Assembly: GCA_964036195.1 (NCBI GenBank)
Contig: OZ038454.1
Span: forward strand, 496,001-560,000
Direction: 5' to 3'
Source: Sphaerolaimus hirsutus
Taxonomy: Eukaryota > Nematoda > Chromadorea > Monhysterida > Sphaerolaimidae
Length of the DNA stretch: 64,000 bases
Below, one piece after another: positions 23,101 to 33,591 of the stretch (the stretch's first letter is position 1; each line of letters opens with the position of its first letter). A program made the translations under genes and the position numbers. Below the pieces are notes generated by a model. That model ran no database searches, had not been told where the DNA came from, and saw nothing but the letters and a program-made list of their open reading frames with translations.

Positions 23101-24995
23101 GTGGTGTAATTTGTTTTGCCCTGCTATGTACCGTTAGGAAGTTATCTACATTTCAAGTTCAAATTTTCAAATTTACTCCTTATTTTGGGTGGTTTACAAA
23201 ATATGACATAACTCCCAAAATATTTGCCAGCTGACAAAATTTAGAGACACAAAAATTGTAGACAAATGTCCGAGATATCTGAAAAGTGCAGGGCAAGCTT
23301 TGTCGCCCAAACATGGCGCTGCCGGGCCAGCGCCAAACTTTAAAATGCGATTTTGAAAAATCGAAAAATCTGGATATGTGAACTTTTAGAATGAAAGTCC
23401 CCACATGTAGATTTTATGTAGATATGAAACAATGCAATATGGGTGTACTGACTTGATGGGGTGCACCTAAATATAAATATATCCCAAATGTAGACACAGT
23501 ATGTATTTAATAATAATCACCCAGACTACACGTGTGCACACATTCCAAATTCAACACTCATTTCATGAAACAAATATATAGGTACACTTTGTTGACACTA
23601 CCATTGAAACAGAACACTAAAAGTCGACAAGTCCAAAATATGAAAATTTTGACTGATGCCCGGAAACGTCATCTGGGGCTACTCCCGCACATTTTTCATC
23701 ATTTTCCATAATTTATTCGACCTCACATGCCCATATGGCAAAGTGCCAAATTTGACATTTTTGGGGAAAATGCAAAAAATTTGGGCAAGAGGTTGACAAA
23801 TCCACTTAGTTTTGGGCTAAACGTCGACAAGTCCACCTTCCGCAGACTTTTTTTATGGGAAAAAAACGCAAGAAATGTAATAAGTCTATCATGGACACCG
23901 ATTTCTAAAAGTCGACAAGTCCATAAATTTCCCATAACGCAGGCGCGACTAGGGTTGGCCGATGTTTTTTTTAAACATTTAAAAAAACGTTTTAAAAACA
24001 AACAAACATGACACCTGAAATGTTTTTTTTTTAAACATTGGCCACAATTTTTAGTACTAAGCACTAGGTATTTTGCAAAAATTTTGCGCGCAAGCACACA
24101 ATTTCACACACAAATTGACATTGGTGGTTGTTTTCATTGGTTTTGTGGCTTTTTTATTATCAAAGCATCCATTTCTATGTGCTACCATGGGTGAATAAGC
24201 CGTTGTGAATGTTGCTGTAGTATATAATATTGAGGTAATGTGCTTCCATGTACCTCCACAGTGTGTAACTTCACTCCCAAAGTAACAACCTCGTTTTATA
24301 ACCTTGTTTGATCACTATTCCGTGCCAAACTTCACCTGAAGTCAAGAAACGGTCGACTATAAGGCGATATACAAACCTGTCGACAAAAAATGGATATTTT
24401 TGACACAAATCACCACTTATAATGCTATCCCATGGCTCAACAGCCATTATATGGTCATATATAACTACACAGAGTATTGCCACTATCTGATATACCTATA
24501 TATGTTGACACAAGGTCATATCTAGGAGCATTTAAAAAAACGTTTTTTTAATGAAAAAAACCCATCGAGTTTTCAAAAAAAACCACTTTTCATATATATG
24601 TTGAGAGCAGGGGCTGAAAATTTGATACTCTATTGTTAACATTTGGAACTTAATGTTGAGCATGAGAGAGCCTCATTGGACACGCACCACAAACCTGGAA
24701 TAGGAAATGAAGCTTAAAATGCGATTTACTCAAAATCGCATTTTGTGGACTTGTCGACTTTTAGAATTAGACGCCTCAATTCAATTCTGGCAAAACTTAC
24801 TCGCGAAACCTAATCATTTTTTTGCAGCACTCACAATACAAGGATATCTGTGAGTCGATCCCAATAAAAGACACCATTCAAACTGACTACCTTCAAACCA
24901 AAATGGCCAAAATTGGCAATGCTTATGTGGTAGAAAAAAGTGACATTAGAATGCTTTCATTCAGGGAACAATTGTGTACTTGGTTTCTTCTGTAA
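17147..24995 (+). CDS. Two-pore-domain potassium channel, possibly decaying
   Basis: Exons I can support: 17147-17248 (ATG and first membrane helix, LLLLLTVGLYAFLGA), 17430-17535, about 18408-18453, 18717-18790 and 18851-19010 (first pore TTIGYG split by an intron, then helix 2), 19066 to about 19157, 19217-19432 (helix 3 and second pore), 19770-19928 (helix 4, then HHFG and WFGG), 20295-20478, 21813-21898, 22469-22536 and 24828-24995 (TAA). Together they form a K2P background K+ channel of the plasma membrane. Phases fit in many places (20478 to 24995 joins perfectly). I could not fit the region between 17535 and 18408, the 19157/19217 join, or the join into 20295. The second pore reads TLDFRNF where TIGFGD is expected. 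It is either a divergent gene or an eroding copy. Confidence 0.72.
17249..17435 (+). mobile_element. Harbinger-like MITE acting as K2P intron
   Basis: A 187-bp element with inverted ends GTGCCACTCCCAG and CTGGGAGTGCCCC. CTG is duplicated at 17246-17248 and 17436-17438. Inner words are TGTCAAATGTCATGCAAAAT and its inverse. The donor is the element's first GT (17249). The nearest acceptor in frame is the AG of CTGGGAG (17428-17429), leaving six element bases plus CTG as three extra codons before IEQPEQ. Confidence 0.78.
17624..17790. mobile_element. Small TIR element
   Basis: The inverted ends are CATAGGTGGCATAAG and CTTGCGCCGCCTATG. The interior has imperfect GTCACAA palindromes. It lies in the unresolved part of the K2P gene. 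Confidence 0.5.
17812..18296 (+). mobile_element. Palindromic 485-bp Harbinger-like element in K2P
   Basis: The ends GTGCCGGTTCCGCAAGTGG and CCACTTGCGGAACTGGTCC lie between CTG (17809-17811) and CAG (18297-18299). The arms are a long inverted series of AAGTTAAGAGTAAAGTT words meeting at about 18055. It has the GT...CAG layout of the intron-forming copies, but I could not confirm the reading frame across it. Confidence 0.72.
18454..18713 (-). mobile_element. Harbinger-like MITE inserted in K2P coding sequence
   Basis: The ends are GGGCTACTCCCAG and CTGGGAGTGGCAG, with CAG duplicated at 18451-18453 and 18714-18716. Reading across one CAG joins ...DQCIR to AHIPAPDWKL in frame with the first pore. 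In this copy the sense-side end begins GG, not GT, so it lies in the opposite orientation to the intron-forming copies and has no GT donor at its edge. Confidence 0.72.
20482..21611. mobile_element. TACCGTA/CCCCC-family element in a K2P intron
   Basis: The left end TACCGTAAATCCTCGAATAA and its inverse at 21595-21611 (ending GGATTTACAGTA) bound the copy. The interior is G-rich tracts of GGGGGAGTTATTCGAGG with a nested hAT-like element at 20745-21437. It begins three bases after the GT donor of the exon ending at 20478. Confidence 0.75.
20745..21437. mobile_element. hAT-like element, family CAGAGTTG
   Basis: It starts CAGAGTTGCGAAAGCG and ends TTTTAACAACTCTG. Exact 8-bp duplications CTATACTT lie at 20737-20744 and 21438-21445. 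Inner sequence is ACGCTTACGCTTTC words and no transposase. The 8-bp duplication and CAGNGTTG ends are typical of hAT elements. Confidence 0.82.
21899..22465 (+). mobile_element. Harbinger-like element forming a precise K2P intron
   Basis: The ends are GTGCCAACTCCGCCAGTGGAC and (inverse) GGGCCACTTCCGCAAGTGTAC. CAG is duplicated at 21896-21898 and 22466-22468. The GT donor is the first two bases of the element and the AG acceptor is the end of the second CAG. Removal of 21899-22468 restores PPVSDR in frame. A second copy of the right end lies at about 22130-22144, so the element is itself rearranged or nested. Confidence 0.83.
22687..23402. mobile_element. TIR element, AAGTTCACA ends
   Basis: The ends GGGACTACCGTTCCAAAAGT and the inverse ending GAATGAAAGTCCC are flanked by CACATG on both sides. 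The interior has further AAAGTTCACA words. It has no coding exon and lies in the last K2P intron. Confidence 0.65.
23627..24772. mobile_element. TIR element with a nested hAT-like copy
   Basis: It starts near AAAAGTCGACAAGTCC and ends GGACTTGTCGACTTTTAGAATT. It matches the copy at about 45296-45925 over both ends. A poly-A/T rich hAT-like insertion (AGGGTTGGCC... about 23951-24560) related to 40644-41320 sits inside. Confidence 0.62.
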
Positions 24996-25085
24996 TTGGT
25001 GGGACAATGCATTTTATGGTACAATGGCTTATTCACAGATTTATGATCAATTTCAGTTTGGCCCCACACAGTACACACTGTCAAT

Positions 25086-25522
25086 ACCGTATTTCCTAGA
25101 AATACCCCCCGGGGGTGATTGTTTCATAGTGGTCCCGAGAGGGGGGGGGGTTAAACGAGGGGGGGGGTATTTCGAGGGGGGGGTTATTATTTCGCCAGAA
25201 ATTTTTTCAAATCCTAGTACAAAATCGTCGTTTGTGATGTACACTGGGGTAGAAAAATGCATCAATAACTGACGTGTATAGACTCCTGTAGACTAATAGT
25301 AGTACGTAGATGGTATAATATAAACACTGTTCTAACGTGATTACGACATTGTTTTAACGTGTGTTCTGCACTACGCAGAACACAAACTGCAGTATTTGTC
25401 ACGTACGTTCTCTTTACACTCAATCTGGGAGGGGGGGTATGTCGAGGGGGGGTGATTGTTTCATAGTGGTCTCGAGAGGGGGTGGGGTCAAACGAGGGGG
25501 GGTATTTCGAGGAAATACGGTA
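25086..25522. mobile_element. TACCGTA/CCCCC-family MITE
   Basis: The ends TACCGTATTTCCTAGAAATA and the inverse TATTTCGAGGAAATACGGTA bound a G-rich interior. The centre (AAATCGTCGTTTGTGATGT...) is shared with the copy at 43862-44196. Confidence 0.78.
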
Positions 25523-25810
25523 GTTTAAATACAGCTGGGAACACAAAACTGATCAATCAGCTTTGAGCACATTTGAGGTGACCAGATTTTGGAGCTTGTT
25601 AAACTGATATTGATTGAGATAAGAAGGATTTTTAATTTTCCTAAATTTTCAAATTTCATTTGTAAACTAGTTTGTGCAGCGACATTTAAGTAAAATATCA
25701 CCTCACAGGGCACAGAATAAGCGCCTGTTGAAGTGTAAAGAACTTCAAAATTAATGAAAAAAGGGAAAAGATAATAAAAATGGAATAAGCCATTGAACAA
25801 GCACATTCAG

Positions 25811-25917
25811 TGTCCCACTTCTTTCTGAACAAACCAGATGCGTATGAGACACAAGTTTCTTACCCAGAAACTGAGGATGTCAAAAAAGCATCAGTGAGGA
25901 ATGTTGAAATTCTTTCA
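25811..25917 (+). CDS. Possible isolated exon
   Basis: An open stretch between CATTCAG and a GTTAGT donor reads SHFFLNKPDAYETQVSYPE and onward. It lies downstream of the K2P stop, so it could be an alternative tail exon or part of another gene. No family is recognised. Confidence 0.28.
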
Positions 25918-26838
25918 GTTAGTTTTAATTAATTTAGAACATATCATAATATCGCAATTATTCATTATAAAGTAAATCAATGGGTATGATTTTAGACAAC
26001 TTGATATCAACTTCGGGAGAAAGTGCGGAAATGATGTGGGGTTCAAACGGAATCGATGTTTTAGGATTTGGATTGAGATTGGCTATTATTGATTAAAAAC
26101 AGCAGTCTAAAATCGTACAAGCTGGTTCATGAATCAGTCCACGAGTCAGTGGCCACTCCAGGAACAAACCTCGGACACCGGTAAAAAATTGAAAATTGCA
26201 AAAATGGTCCTAATGTACTTCAATGGATCCACTGAGCTATGAAATACATGCAAACTGCTGTAATCAACCTGAAAGCATGTTTTGATTTCTTAGGTATAAA
26301 GTAGTGACGGGGAACCCCCATAAAAGTTTGTGGATTCTGATAGAGGATATTGTGGGCTTCACAACGGTGTAAAATATAACCATTACATGGATCTGCATTG
26401 TGCTTTCACAGGCGATGCAAACTGCCGTAATTGACCTGAAAGCACGTTCTGATTTCTTAGGTATAAAGTAGCAACAGGGAACCCCCACTAAAGTTTGTTG
26501 ATTCTGATAGAAAACATTGTGGGCTTTGCAATGGCGTAAAATATAGCCTTTATGCACATCTGTGTGTGGCTTGATCACCTTACGTCACCATCCCACATTA
26601 AAATGCTTGATTATGCTATATATAAGAGGAAACTGAAAAAATGAAATACGATTTTTTTATCAGTGCTATATAGGCAACACTTTAAGAAAATAAAATTTTT
26701 TTGGGTGTGTCCAAGTTTTGGCCACTGACTTGAGGACTGACTCATATACACCAGATTAAATGTAAAATATTTACTTACCTACATAGCAAAATTTGACAGA
26801 TAAAAGACCAAGAGATCCCGCAAAAAATAGCTCAAACA
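25918..26838. other. Non-coding stretch with a local duplication
   Basis: Two diverged direct copies of about 190 bases (about 26240-26395 and 26410-26545) share CTGAAAGCA..TTTGATTTCTTAGGTATAAAGTAG and GTGGGCTT. I see no exon. Confidence 0.5.
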
Positions 26839-28311
26839 ATGGCAACATCGGAGCAAGTCAATGTAGAGCAGAGTGAGGCGGTGCCCATCAAACTGGTCTT
26901 CGACGAGGCCCACTCGCAGCACAGTTGGTCCATTTTTTCTTCAAAAATTTTTTTAAATTAGTTTTGGGAAATTTATCGTTGATTGTAAAGTGCAAACACT
27001 AAAAATCGTGCTAACGTCAAAGCGATGGTGCCATTGGTAGTGCACAAGAAATGGCGCGAGCGCCATGGCCACGGCTCCAATGTGCCTGCGCACACTAGTT
27101 TTTACACGGAATTTCAAAAACTCACAAATCAGTTTAGAACGCATTTGAGTTTTCTTCGATGAGGTGGCCGTCACCTACAGTTGACGGAGATTAAAAATGA
27201 CTCGTTGTGGAAAACTCAAAAACGTTCAAAACTGATCTATGAGTTTTCGAAATTTCGTGTGAAAACTAGTGTGCGCAGGGCCATTGTGCCCACACACTAG
27301 TTTCCACCGTGACTTCGAGGGAAAACTGAAATTTTTTCAAATGCAATGATTTTATTGAATCAAAATAAATGATAAAATAATGAAAGTTAAAATTTGACAA
27401 TTTGAAAACTAAAACACATTTAGCATGCAAAAAGAGTAGGCTGGATCAGAGTTGCGAAAGTTCCATACTATTTTAGTATGGAAATCTACCATAAGCTATC
27501 TGAATAATGAACCGAAAATAAAACAGTTTCTCATCATAATATTTGTTTTCACTATAGAATAATTTATTACGAAACATATCACAGGTGATCATGTTGATGA
27601 AATGATGTGAAAAATGAATGGAAATGATGTATAAAGTCATCTAACAGTGAAACCAAGGGTGTTTTCCTACGCTCAGTAGCAAGAGCACACCTAGAAAAAA
27701 TTTTTACCCTTACACTTTTTTACGCTTTCCTAGGTATTTTTAAAATACCTTATGTTTTAGTATCCATACTCAAAATTTGGAAAGTGTATTTACGCTTACG
27801 CTTTCCAAAAATACCGGTATTTTAACTACTCTGGGCTGGATAAGACTGTTTTACATGTTACGAATGTCAAGAATGAAGCTACGTATTGTATTGTGCCTAC
27901 ACACACTAGTTTTCACCGTGACTTCGTGTGAAAACTTAAAAAATTTAAGTGCAAATTAATGAACACGTTTGAATTATTTAATCAAATTTAAATTGGAATT
28001 TAAATTAATGAAAGTTAAACTTTGAAAATTTGAGAACTAAAACACGTACAGCATACAAAAAGAGTGGGCTGGATGTGGCCATGTGGCCATTTCAGTTTTC
28101 ACATCGGTCACGGTGAAAACTAGTGTGTGTAGGGCCATTGCACCACAGTGGGTGCGCACATTCACAAAATGCAGTAAAACACGCAGGTCGAGACCCAAAA
28201 ACACTGCTGAACCTTTACCAGGGCGAATGGAGCAGGTTCTCGCGACTCACACAACACAGGGGCAAACAGACAGCGAGGAGGCAAGGCTCCGATAAAAGCT
28301 TGCTCACCCCG
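26839..28311 (+). CDS. Unknown gene, first two exons
   Basis: Exon 26839-26923 starts ATG (MATSEQVNVEQ...) and ends at a GTTGGT donor in phase 1. Exon 28175-28311 follows AATGCAG, joins in the same phase and ends at GTGAGT. Its product includes GRDPKTLLNLYQGEWSRF and a basic stretch. The higher GC of the two exons than of the intron supports real coding. No stop is reached and no third exon was found. The 1.25-kb intron is packed with MITEs. I do not recognise the family. Confidence 0.5.
27085..27279. mobile_element. CCTACACAC-family MITE copy
   Basis: The inverted ends CCTGCGCACACTAGTTTTTA and its inverse ending CTAGTGTGCGCAGG bound about 195 bases with no coding capacity. Confidence 0.75.
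27447..27833. mobile_element. hAT-like element, family CAGAGTTG
   Basis: It starts CAGAGTTGCGAAAG and ends TTTTAACTACTCTG, with exact 8-bp duplications GGCTGGAT at 27439-27446 and 27834-27841. It is inserted in a truncated CCTACACAC-family MITE (from about 27289). Confidence 0.82.
27896..28133. mobile_element. CCTACACAC-family MITE copy
   Basis: The ends CCTACACACACTAGTTTTCA and the inverse ending CTAGTGTGTGTAGG bound 238 bases. It is the inverted counterpart of 60942-61180, and both also share flanking sequence (GCACAATAC...). Confidence 0.85.
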
Positions 28312-29441
28312 GTGAGTATTAATTTCAATGTTGAAATGAGTATACTTGAGTACCCATGAGCACCTACATTTGAATACTTCCTGCTAGCTGGTGGATAATT
28401 CAATAAGCTAAGCAGATTGTTTTTCAGAACAAATTTGAGCCCTTCACACCAGTTTTTATAAACGTATTTACGTTTACTAGAGTGCTGAATAAATACGTTT
28501 ATAATTCCTCCAAAAATACCTGTACTCACCTTTACGCGTACTTTTTGAAAGTAGTTCACCAAAATTAACTGAGTGAATAAAAAGAGTAACTTAAAATATT
28601 TATCTGGTGGGGAGGACTTTTTCAGAAATAGAAGCGGCCCGAATGAATCAAACGACTGCGAAAATAGCAGCGTAATTTACAGAAGTTAACAATGAGTAAA
28701 AAAATCAACACTCCCTATTTTGTTTTACTGGGTATAATACATATGAATATTTTGGTGATCACTGCCCGTCCGAAATGGTAACCAAGTTAAAATATTTTGG
28801 TGTCCAAAAATATCACAGGACGAAAAACCGACAAAAACACTGGGAAAGGGCGAGAAGTCAACGCCGAAAATGCCCATGCGAAGCCAAGGCAGCTCCCCAG
28901 TTGCTAGTAGAAGGGGCAACAAAGCATCTTGGAAGAAGTGATGTGCAGTGATATATATCTGTGCGCAAGCAGTCTGGGATTATGTCAGGGGTCTCCAATG
29001 GGGAGGGGGTTGGGGGGGGGGGGGTAACCCTCCACCTATCTGGAGCGATTTTCGAGAATTTTTGCTAAAAAGCGCCAAATTTTCATGCCTGTTTTATAGA
29101 TTCTCACCTCAAAATCGGTAGTTCATGTTCCGTTTTCCCTATTTTCATACATTATGTAAGTACTTTTATACCTATTTCTCATCTATTTTTTAAAGCGATT
29201 TTCCAACTCTTCTTCCTTCTACGCCTTAAAAGCCTATAAGTATATTGAACAGACGCTACCACCCCCACCCCCATAAAATCAGCTATATATCCCTCTGGAA
29301 GAGCGATTTGCCTCAAACCCAGAGTTTTAATTCAAGACACCCCTGGAATGATGTTCTAGTTATTTATTTATTATATTTCAATGTGTTTGCATGTGTTTAA
29401 ATGTGTTTAGTTAATGTTATATTATAAAAAGTGTTACATAT
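28312..29441. other. Non-coding, hAT-like remnant
   Basis: A CAGGGGTCTCCAATGG end at about 28988 and its inverse GACACCCCTG at about 29346 suggest a degenerate hAT-like element with a long G tract. No exon is supported. The RT2 target duplication CATAT is at 29437-29441. Confidence 0.5.
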
Positions 29442-29623
29442 TGTTGGTACCGTGAAGTGCACAGTTTATGATGTGTTGTTTTGTTGCTATTTATTGTTGT
29501 GTTACAATGCAACGAGAGGCTGGATAAATGAATACGCATAAAACCAAAACCCTTGCCCATACAATGCACTGCTTGGAATAAGCTCAATCGCATCTGCGGA
29601 CACCTAAGTCACCATCCGCAAAA
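29442..29623 (+). repeat. RT2 5' LTR
   Basis: 182 bp, identical by eye to 36869-37050. The primer-binding site begins one base after its end. Confidence 0.93.
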
Positions 29624-29684
29624 GTGGTGGACGACCTGGGGAATAGTAGTTGCCAAGCTACTGCCCAGTCGGGCAAGATTTTCA

Positions 29685-32600
29685 ATGTCGTATTCCGAAT
29701 TTGTGCCGCGGCGGCACACGAGAGCGCATCCAGTGAACAGAGTTTCACATTTCCATCCCGATTCGGCCCAGGAACGTCAGTTTCAGGAAAGTGCCCTGCG
29801 TCAGGCCTTCAGAGGTACCGTTTCCATGCCTTCGGATAGCCGGGAAGTTTGGCGCCCAGCGGATAGAGTCCTACAGGATGTTCCTTCGCCAGAGGGGATC
29901 AGGAATCTTTCTTCTTCAGACGGAGTCACGAACCATTTTGCTCAGCCCAGATCTCGTTTACCTATTCCTCGTTTCATTTTGCCACCGGTTAGAGTTGACC
30001 AAACAGGTACAGTTTTGTCCGTGCCGACGTCGCCAGATCTCACGGCACCACCGCCACGTTTAACGGCCATACCAGTGGACAGACAAATGGAACATTTTCA
30101 ACGTTTGGAACAACCTTTCTCGAAACAGGTGACGGCTTTCATTCCCGACGTTTCCAATCTATCGCCATGTCCACATACCCCATTTTTGGTCGACGCGTCA
30201 GTTTTTCCGGTGGGAAAATATTTTCATGAAGTAGCATTCGTGGATGGTTTCTCAAATAATCACTATGTCATGGAAAGTCCATTGTTACCTTCGCCCGATG
30301 ATGAATCGACCTGTGCGTTGCCAGAATCGTTGAGGTTTGTAGTGGACAAATTTGATTCGCGCATCACTCGTGTGGAAAGTTTGTTTGAAAATGCAGTTCA
30401 GGAATTTAAAGAGTTGACTAAAAAACATTTGTCAGATTTGAGGATGGAGAAAACATCGTCGATAACACAACCACAGGTAGGGAATGAACCAAATGAATGT
30501 CTCGGAGTGACCCCGGAATTGACATTGGATGGCACTGTTGAGAAATCACCAATTGACTCGAAAATTGTCGATAAGTCCGAGACGAAAAGTGTCGATAAAC
30601 CCGAATCGAAAATTGTCGATAAATCCGAGGTCGATCCATGGCATTTACATGATTTGTCGAAAGCCCCTCAGGCTATGTCCTGGAGCACCGAGTTGGACAT
30701 ATTGCAACATTGGATGATGATTAAATCACATTTGCTGGATAAAATCCCGGTATTTAAGGACAAAAATGATGTTGTCAAATTTACTGAGTGGCAAAGACAC
30801 GTAAAAACGACGGCCAGCTCGATTTCAAATGTGCAGTTATTGGCACATTATTGGCGGGACGTTTTCGCTACAAAATTAGCGGGTGAAGCTTACAAGGTTT
30901 TTGTGACCCTGTTTTCTCCGGAGACATCGCACGATTATTCAGATGTTTTGGCTTCATTGTCGGATGTTTTTAAGGATAGATCCTCGAGCTACACGATGCT
31001 GGAATGGGATAGTGCATTCATGTCCCGCACAGAAACTTTGTCCGAGTTCTACATACGATTATTGTCCAAAATCCCGGCCGACCTGAAAGCGACTGTCAAG
31101 CATAGTCGGGATTATGTGGAGGGTTTGGTCTCAGTGAAATTTTGGTCCCGTTACGACATGTCTCGCTTCGACAAGTTTGTCATGGCAAACTTCAAGAAAC
31201 AGTTCATTCACCAATCAATTCCAATGGCCAAGGCCATCCACATTATAGAGGAATATTTTGCGGAATTCCCGAAACCGATAATAACACAGACTAGCAAAAC
31301 ACCATCCTCCACGCGACCCCCCTTCAGGCAATTTTTACAAAGCAGCAATGACCCGTGGTGTCCACGCCCAGGACATTTCGGACACCGCAAAAGTCAGTGC
31401 CGAGCCGACAAACCACTCAACTCGAATCTTCCCTCGAACCCAATCACGTCCAATCAAAATATGGTGCCCACGTCAAAAGCTGATGGATATGGACATGTGC
31501 GTAGGCTCGGCCCACAACAAACACACGATATCCCAAATACACGTTTGCAGTCGAGCGCGAGAGCCGCTGGTGAAAATTTTCATGATCATGTAACCTCTGA
31601 TGATTTAGGTGATTGTAATGGCATGTTGCCAACCGAAAAAAGTTTCTCATCTGACGAACACGATCCATGCAGTGCTTATGTCACCGAGTTCCATCACAGA
31701 ATTTCGCAGCTATACAGTGACGACCCCGGTGCGTTCGCTTATTGGTCCTCCAACTTCATCCATGCACTCCCTATCTTAACTCAGAATTATGTGAATCCCG
31801 CGTCGACGAATTCTTCGAAAATGTGTTCCAGCGGGGAGCCGAAAATGAAAATGTTTGATAACATGAATGCACCAGTTGACAAGTTTGATCGGGGTGTACC
31901 AGTATTTGACAATTTGCCTACTCGTGATATTGTTTCTGGAAATTTGTTTGACAATGAAAACTGCATGGAATCTGAATATGGAAATGTCGCTGTAGAAAAT
32001 GGAGTGACCGCTTTCAGCTCAGTGGGAGACAATCAATGTTTATGTATCACCATAAAGTCCAGCAACGGATCTTTGGTATACGCAAACGTCAACATCGAGG
32101 GTATACCGTGCCGAGTATTATTAGACAGTGGCTGTACAAGGTCTTTGATGCCACTGGCATTATTCCAAAAAATTGCTTCAAGAACCCGCGTTGACACGGA
32201 AACGTTGATGAAAAAGTCAGATGTTTGTCTTGACACTGTCAATGGACAGACAGCAAATGGTGAATTGAGTGAAATACCACTGTACGTTGATCACGTCAGC
32301 CCAATTGACCATGTACGGCGCAAAGTGATCGCAACGTTTTTGATAAACAACAATACATCCGCTTTGACAGAAATACTACTGGGGACTGATGTCATGCCTT
32401 TTTTAAAGTTGACCTGGCTCATACCTCTAGTTTTAGATCAGAAATGTGATGCAAAAATCCCAGTAGATCACCCCGAAGTGGTTGAACAAGTTCAGGAAAA
32501 TGAAAAAAATTTCAACTCGATTTTTTCCAGTTTGGTGCATTCCACGAAATCAATTTTTGTGCCAGCTCATGGAATGCTTTCGCACTCGATATGCTTACCC

Positions 32601-32798
32601 AAACGACCAATGGACATCAACCCAGTTACCTGGCGAGATTCTGTTCTCGTGTATTCTAACACGGACACACTTTACACCGGATTATCAATGTACAATACCA
32701 CCACCACGATAAAAAACCATCAAAAATTGACTGAGTTTTTTCAACACAAACACATTCCCAGTGAGGTTGCCACGCGGAACACAACTGGCACGTTTTGA
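29685..32798 (+). CDS. gag: RT2 Gag and protease
   Basis: The first ATG after the primer site is 29685, giving 1037 aa; upstream codons of the open frame lie in the LTR. It holds a gag core (about residues 370-530), a degenerate zinc knuckle (CPRPGHFGHRKSQC, second Cys replaced by Pro) at about 558, and a retroviral-type aspartic protease with LLDSGCTRS near 812. The frame closes at 32798, 38 bases into the next frame. Gag packages the RNA; protease cuts the polyprotein. The GYGHVRRLGPQQTH segment has counterparts in the Gags of RT1 and RT3. Confidence 0.88.
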   Translation: MSYSEFVPRRHTRAHPVNRVSHFHPDSAQERQFQESALRQAFRGTVSMPSDSREVWRPADRVLQDVPSPEGIRNLSSSDGVTNHFAQPRSRLPIPRFILPPVRVDQTGTVLSVPTSPDLTAPPPRLTAIPVDRQMEHFQRLEQPFSKQVTAFIPDVSNLSPCPHTPFLVDASVFPVGKYFHEVAFVDGFSNNHYVMESPLLPSPDDESTCALPESLRFVVDKFDSRITRVESLFENAVQEFKELTKKHLSDLRMEKTSSITQPQVGNEPNECLGVTPELTLDGTVEKSPIDSKIVDKSETKSVDKPESKIVDKSEVDPWHLHDLSKAPQAMSWSTELDILQHWMMIKSHLLDKIPVFKDKNDVVKFTEWQRHVKTTASSISNVQLLAHYWRDVFATKLAGEAYKVFVTLFSPETSHDYSDVLASLSDVFKDRSSSYTMLEWDSAFMSRTETLSEFYIRLLSKIPADLKATVKHSRDYVEGLVSVKFWSRYDMSRFDKFVMANFKKQFIHQSIPMAKAIHIIEEYFAEFPKPIITQTSKTPSSTRPPFRQFLQSSNDPWCPRPGHFGHRKSQCRADKPLNSNLPSNPITSNQNMVPTSKADGYGHVRRLGPQQTHDIPNTRLQSSARAAGENFHDHVTSDDLGDCNGMLPTEKSFSSDEHDPCSAYVTEFHHRISQLYSDDPGAFAYWSSNFIHALPILTQNYVNPASTNSSKMCSSGEPKMKMFDNMNAPVDKFDRGVPVFDNLPTRDIVSGNLFDNENCMESEYGNVAVENGVTAFSSVGDNQCLCITIKSSNGSLVYANVNIEGIPCRVLLDSGCTRSLMPLALFQKIASRTRVDTETLMKKSDVCLDTVNGQTANGELSEIPLYVDHVSPIDHVRRKVIATFLINNNTSALTEILLGTDVMPFLKLTWLIPLVLDQKCDAKIPVDHPEVVEQVQENEKNFNSIFSSLVHSTKSIFVPAHGMLSHSICLPKRPMDINPVTWRDSVLVYSNTDTLYTGLSMYNTTTTIKNHQKLTEFFQHKHIPSEVATRNTTGTF

Positions 32799-33591
32799 TG
32801 TCTATGGGCCTACCGCGATTCATAGCCCTGGCAGTAAATTCTCCAGCATTTTTTCCTCAACAGACTATTCCGTTCCTTTTGGAATTATGCCAATGATACC
32901 TTTACAGAGAGAGAGTGATGCGAGTGGTGTGGCTGCGTCGTCTTTAGTATTGCCCACACCACCCACAGACACCACACTGTGTCAACAAGCATTACCTGAC
33001 AAAATACCCGATACGCCTGAACTACGAGCACAGCATGTATGGAATATAATCAAGGATGACATTCAAGTGCCTTTCACACCAGAGCAACAATCCCAATTCT
33101 TTCAATTGATTTCGAATTTTCATGATGTGTTTAGCTGCTCAGATTATGATGTCGGCAATACGCCGTTGTTGTCACATACCATTGAAACAGACCCATCTCA
33201 ACCACCTATAAAACAGGCTGCTCGATATGAGGCACGTCACAAAAGACCTTTCATACACAAAACCATAGCTTCTATGCTCAAAGAAGGCATAATTGAAACC
33301 TCAAACGGTGCGTGGGCGTCACCCATCACGATAGCCCCTAAGGGGACTTCTGATTTCAGGTTTTGCGTCGATTTCAAATTGGTTAATCTCCTCACAAAGA
33401 TTGATTCGTACCCTTTACCGAGGATCGCCGAGATACTTTCAGAGTTTTCTGGGAGAAAATCTTTTCGGCGTTGGACATCCGCCACGGTTACTACAACGTC
33501 CCGTTGGCCGATGAGGGCACCAAGGAGCGAACTTCTTTTGTGTGTAGCTTGGGTCAATTTAGGTATACTCGCCTTCCATTTGGAACTGTGA
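32761..33591 (+). CDS. pol: RT2 Pol, N-terminal part of reverse transcriptase
   Basis: Frame +1 relative to gag. It covers the linker and first half of RT (HTIETDPSQPPIKQAARY, then ASPITIAPKG and DFRFCVDFKLVN). Homology stops at about 33465, after SGRKS, where the next frame takes over. The gag/RT change could be a programmed +1 shift or a one-base lesion at about 32750-32765. The second change, in a T run near 33465, interrupts a conserved RT block and looks like a lesion or sequencing error. Confidence 0.8.
   Translation: MRLPRGTQLARFDVYGPTAIHSPGSKFSSIFSSTDYSVPFGIMPMIPLQRESDASGVAASSLVLPTPPTDTTLCQQALPDKIPDTPELRAQHVWNIIKDDIQVPFTPEQQSQFFQLISNFHDVFSCSDYDVGNTPLLSHTIETDPSQPPIKQAARYEARHKRPFIHKTIASMLKEGIIETSNGAWASPITIAPKGTSDFRFCVDFKLVNLLTKIDSYPLPRIAEILSEFSGRKSFRRWTSATVTTTSRWPMRAPRSELLLCVAWVNLGILAFHLEL

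Noticed and set aside
23723..24097. Overlapping frames of 94 and 124 codons on both strands
   Set aside because: They lie in a TIR element shared with 45300-45600 where the frame is not kept, so no coding is supported.
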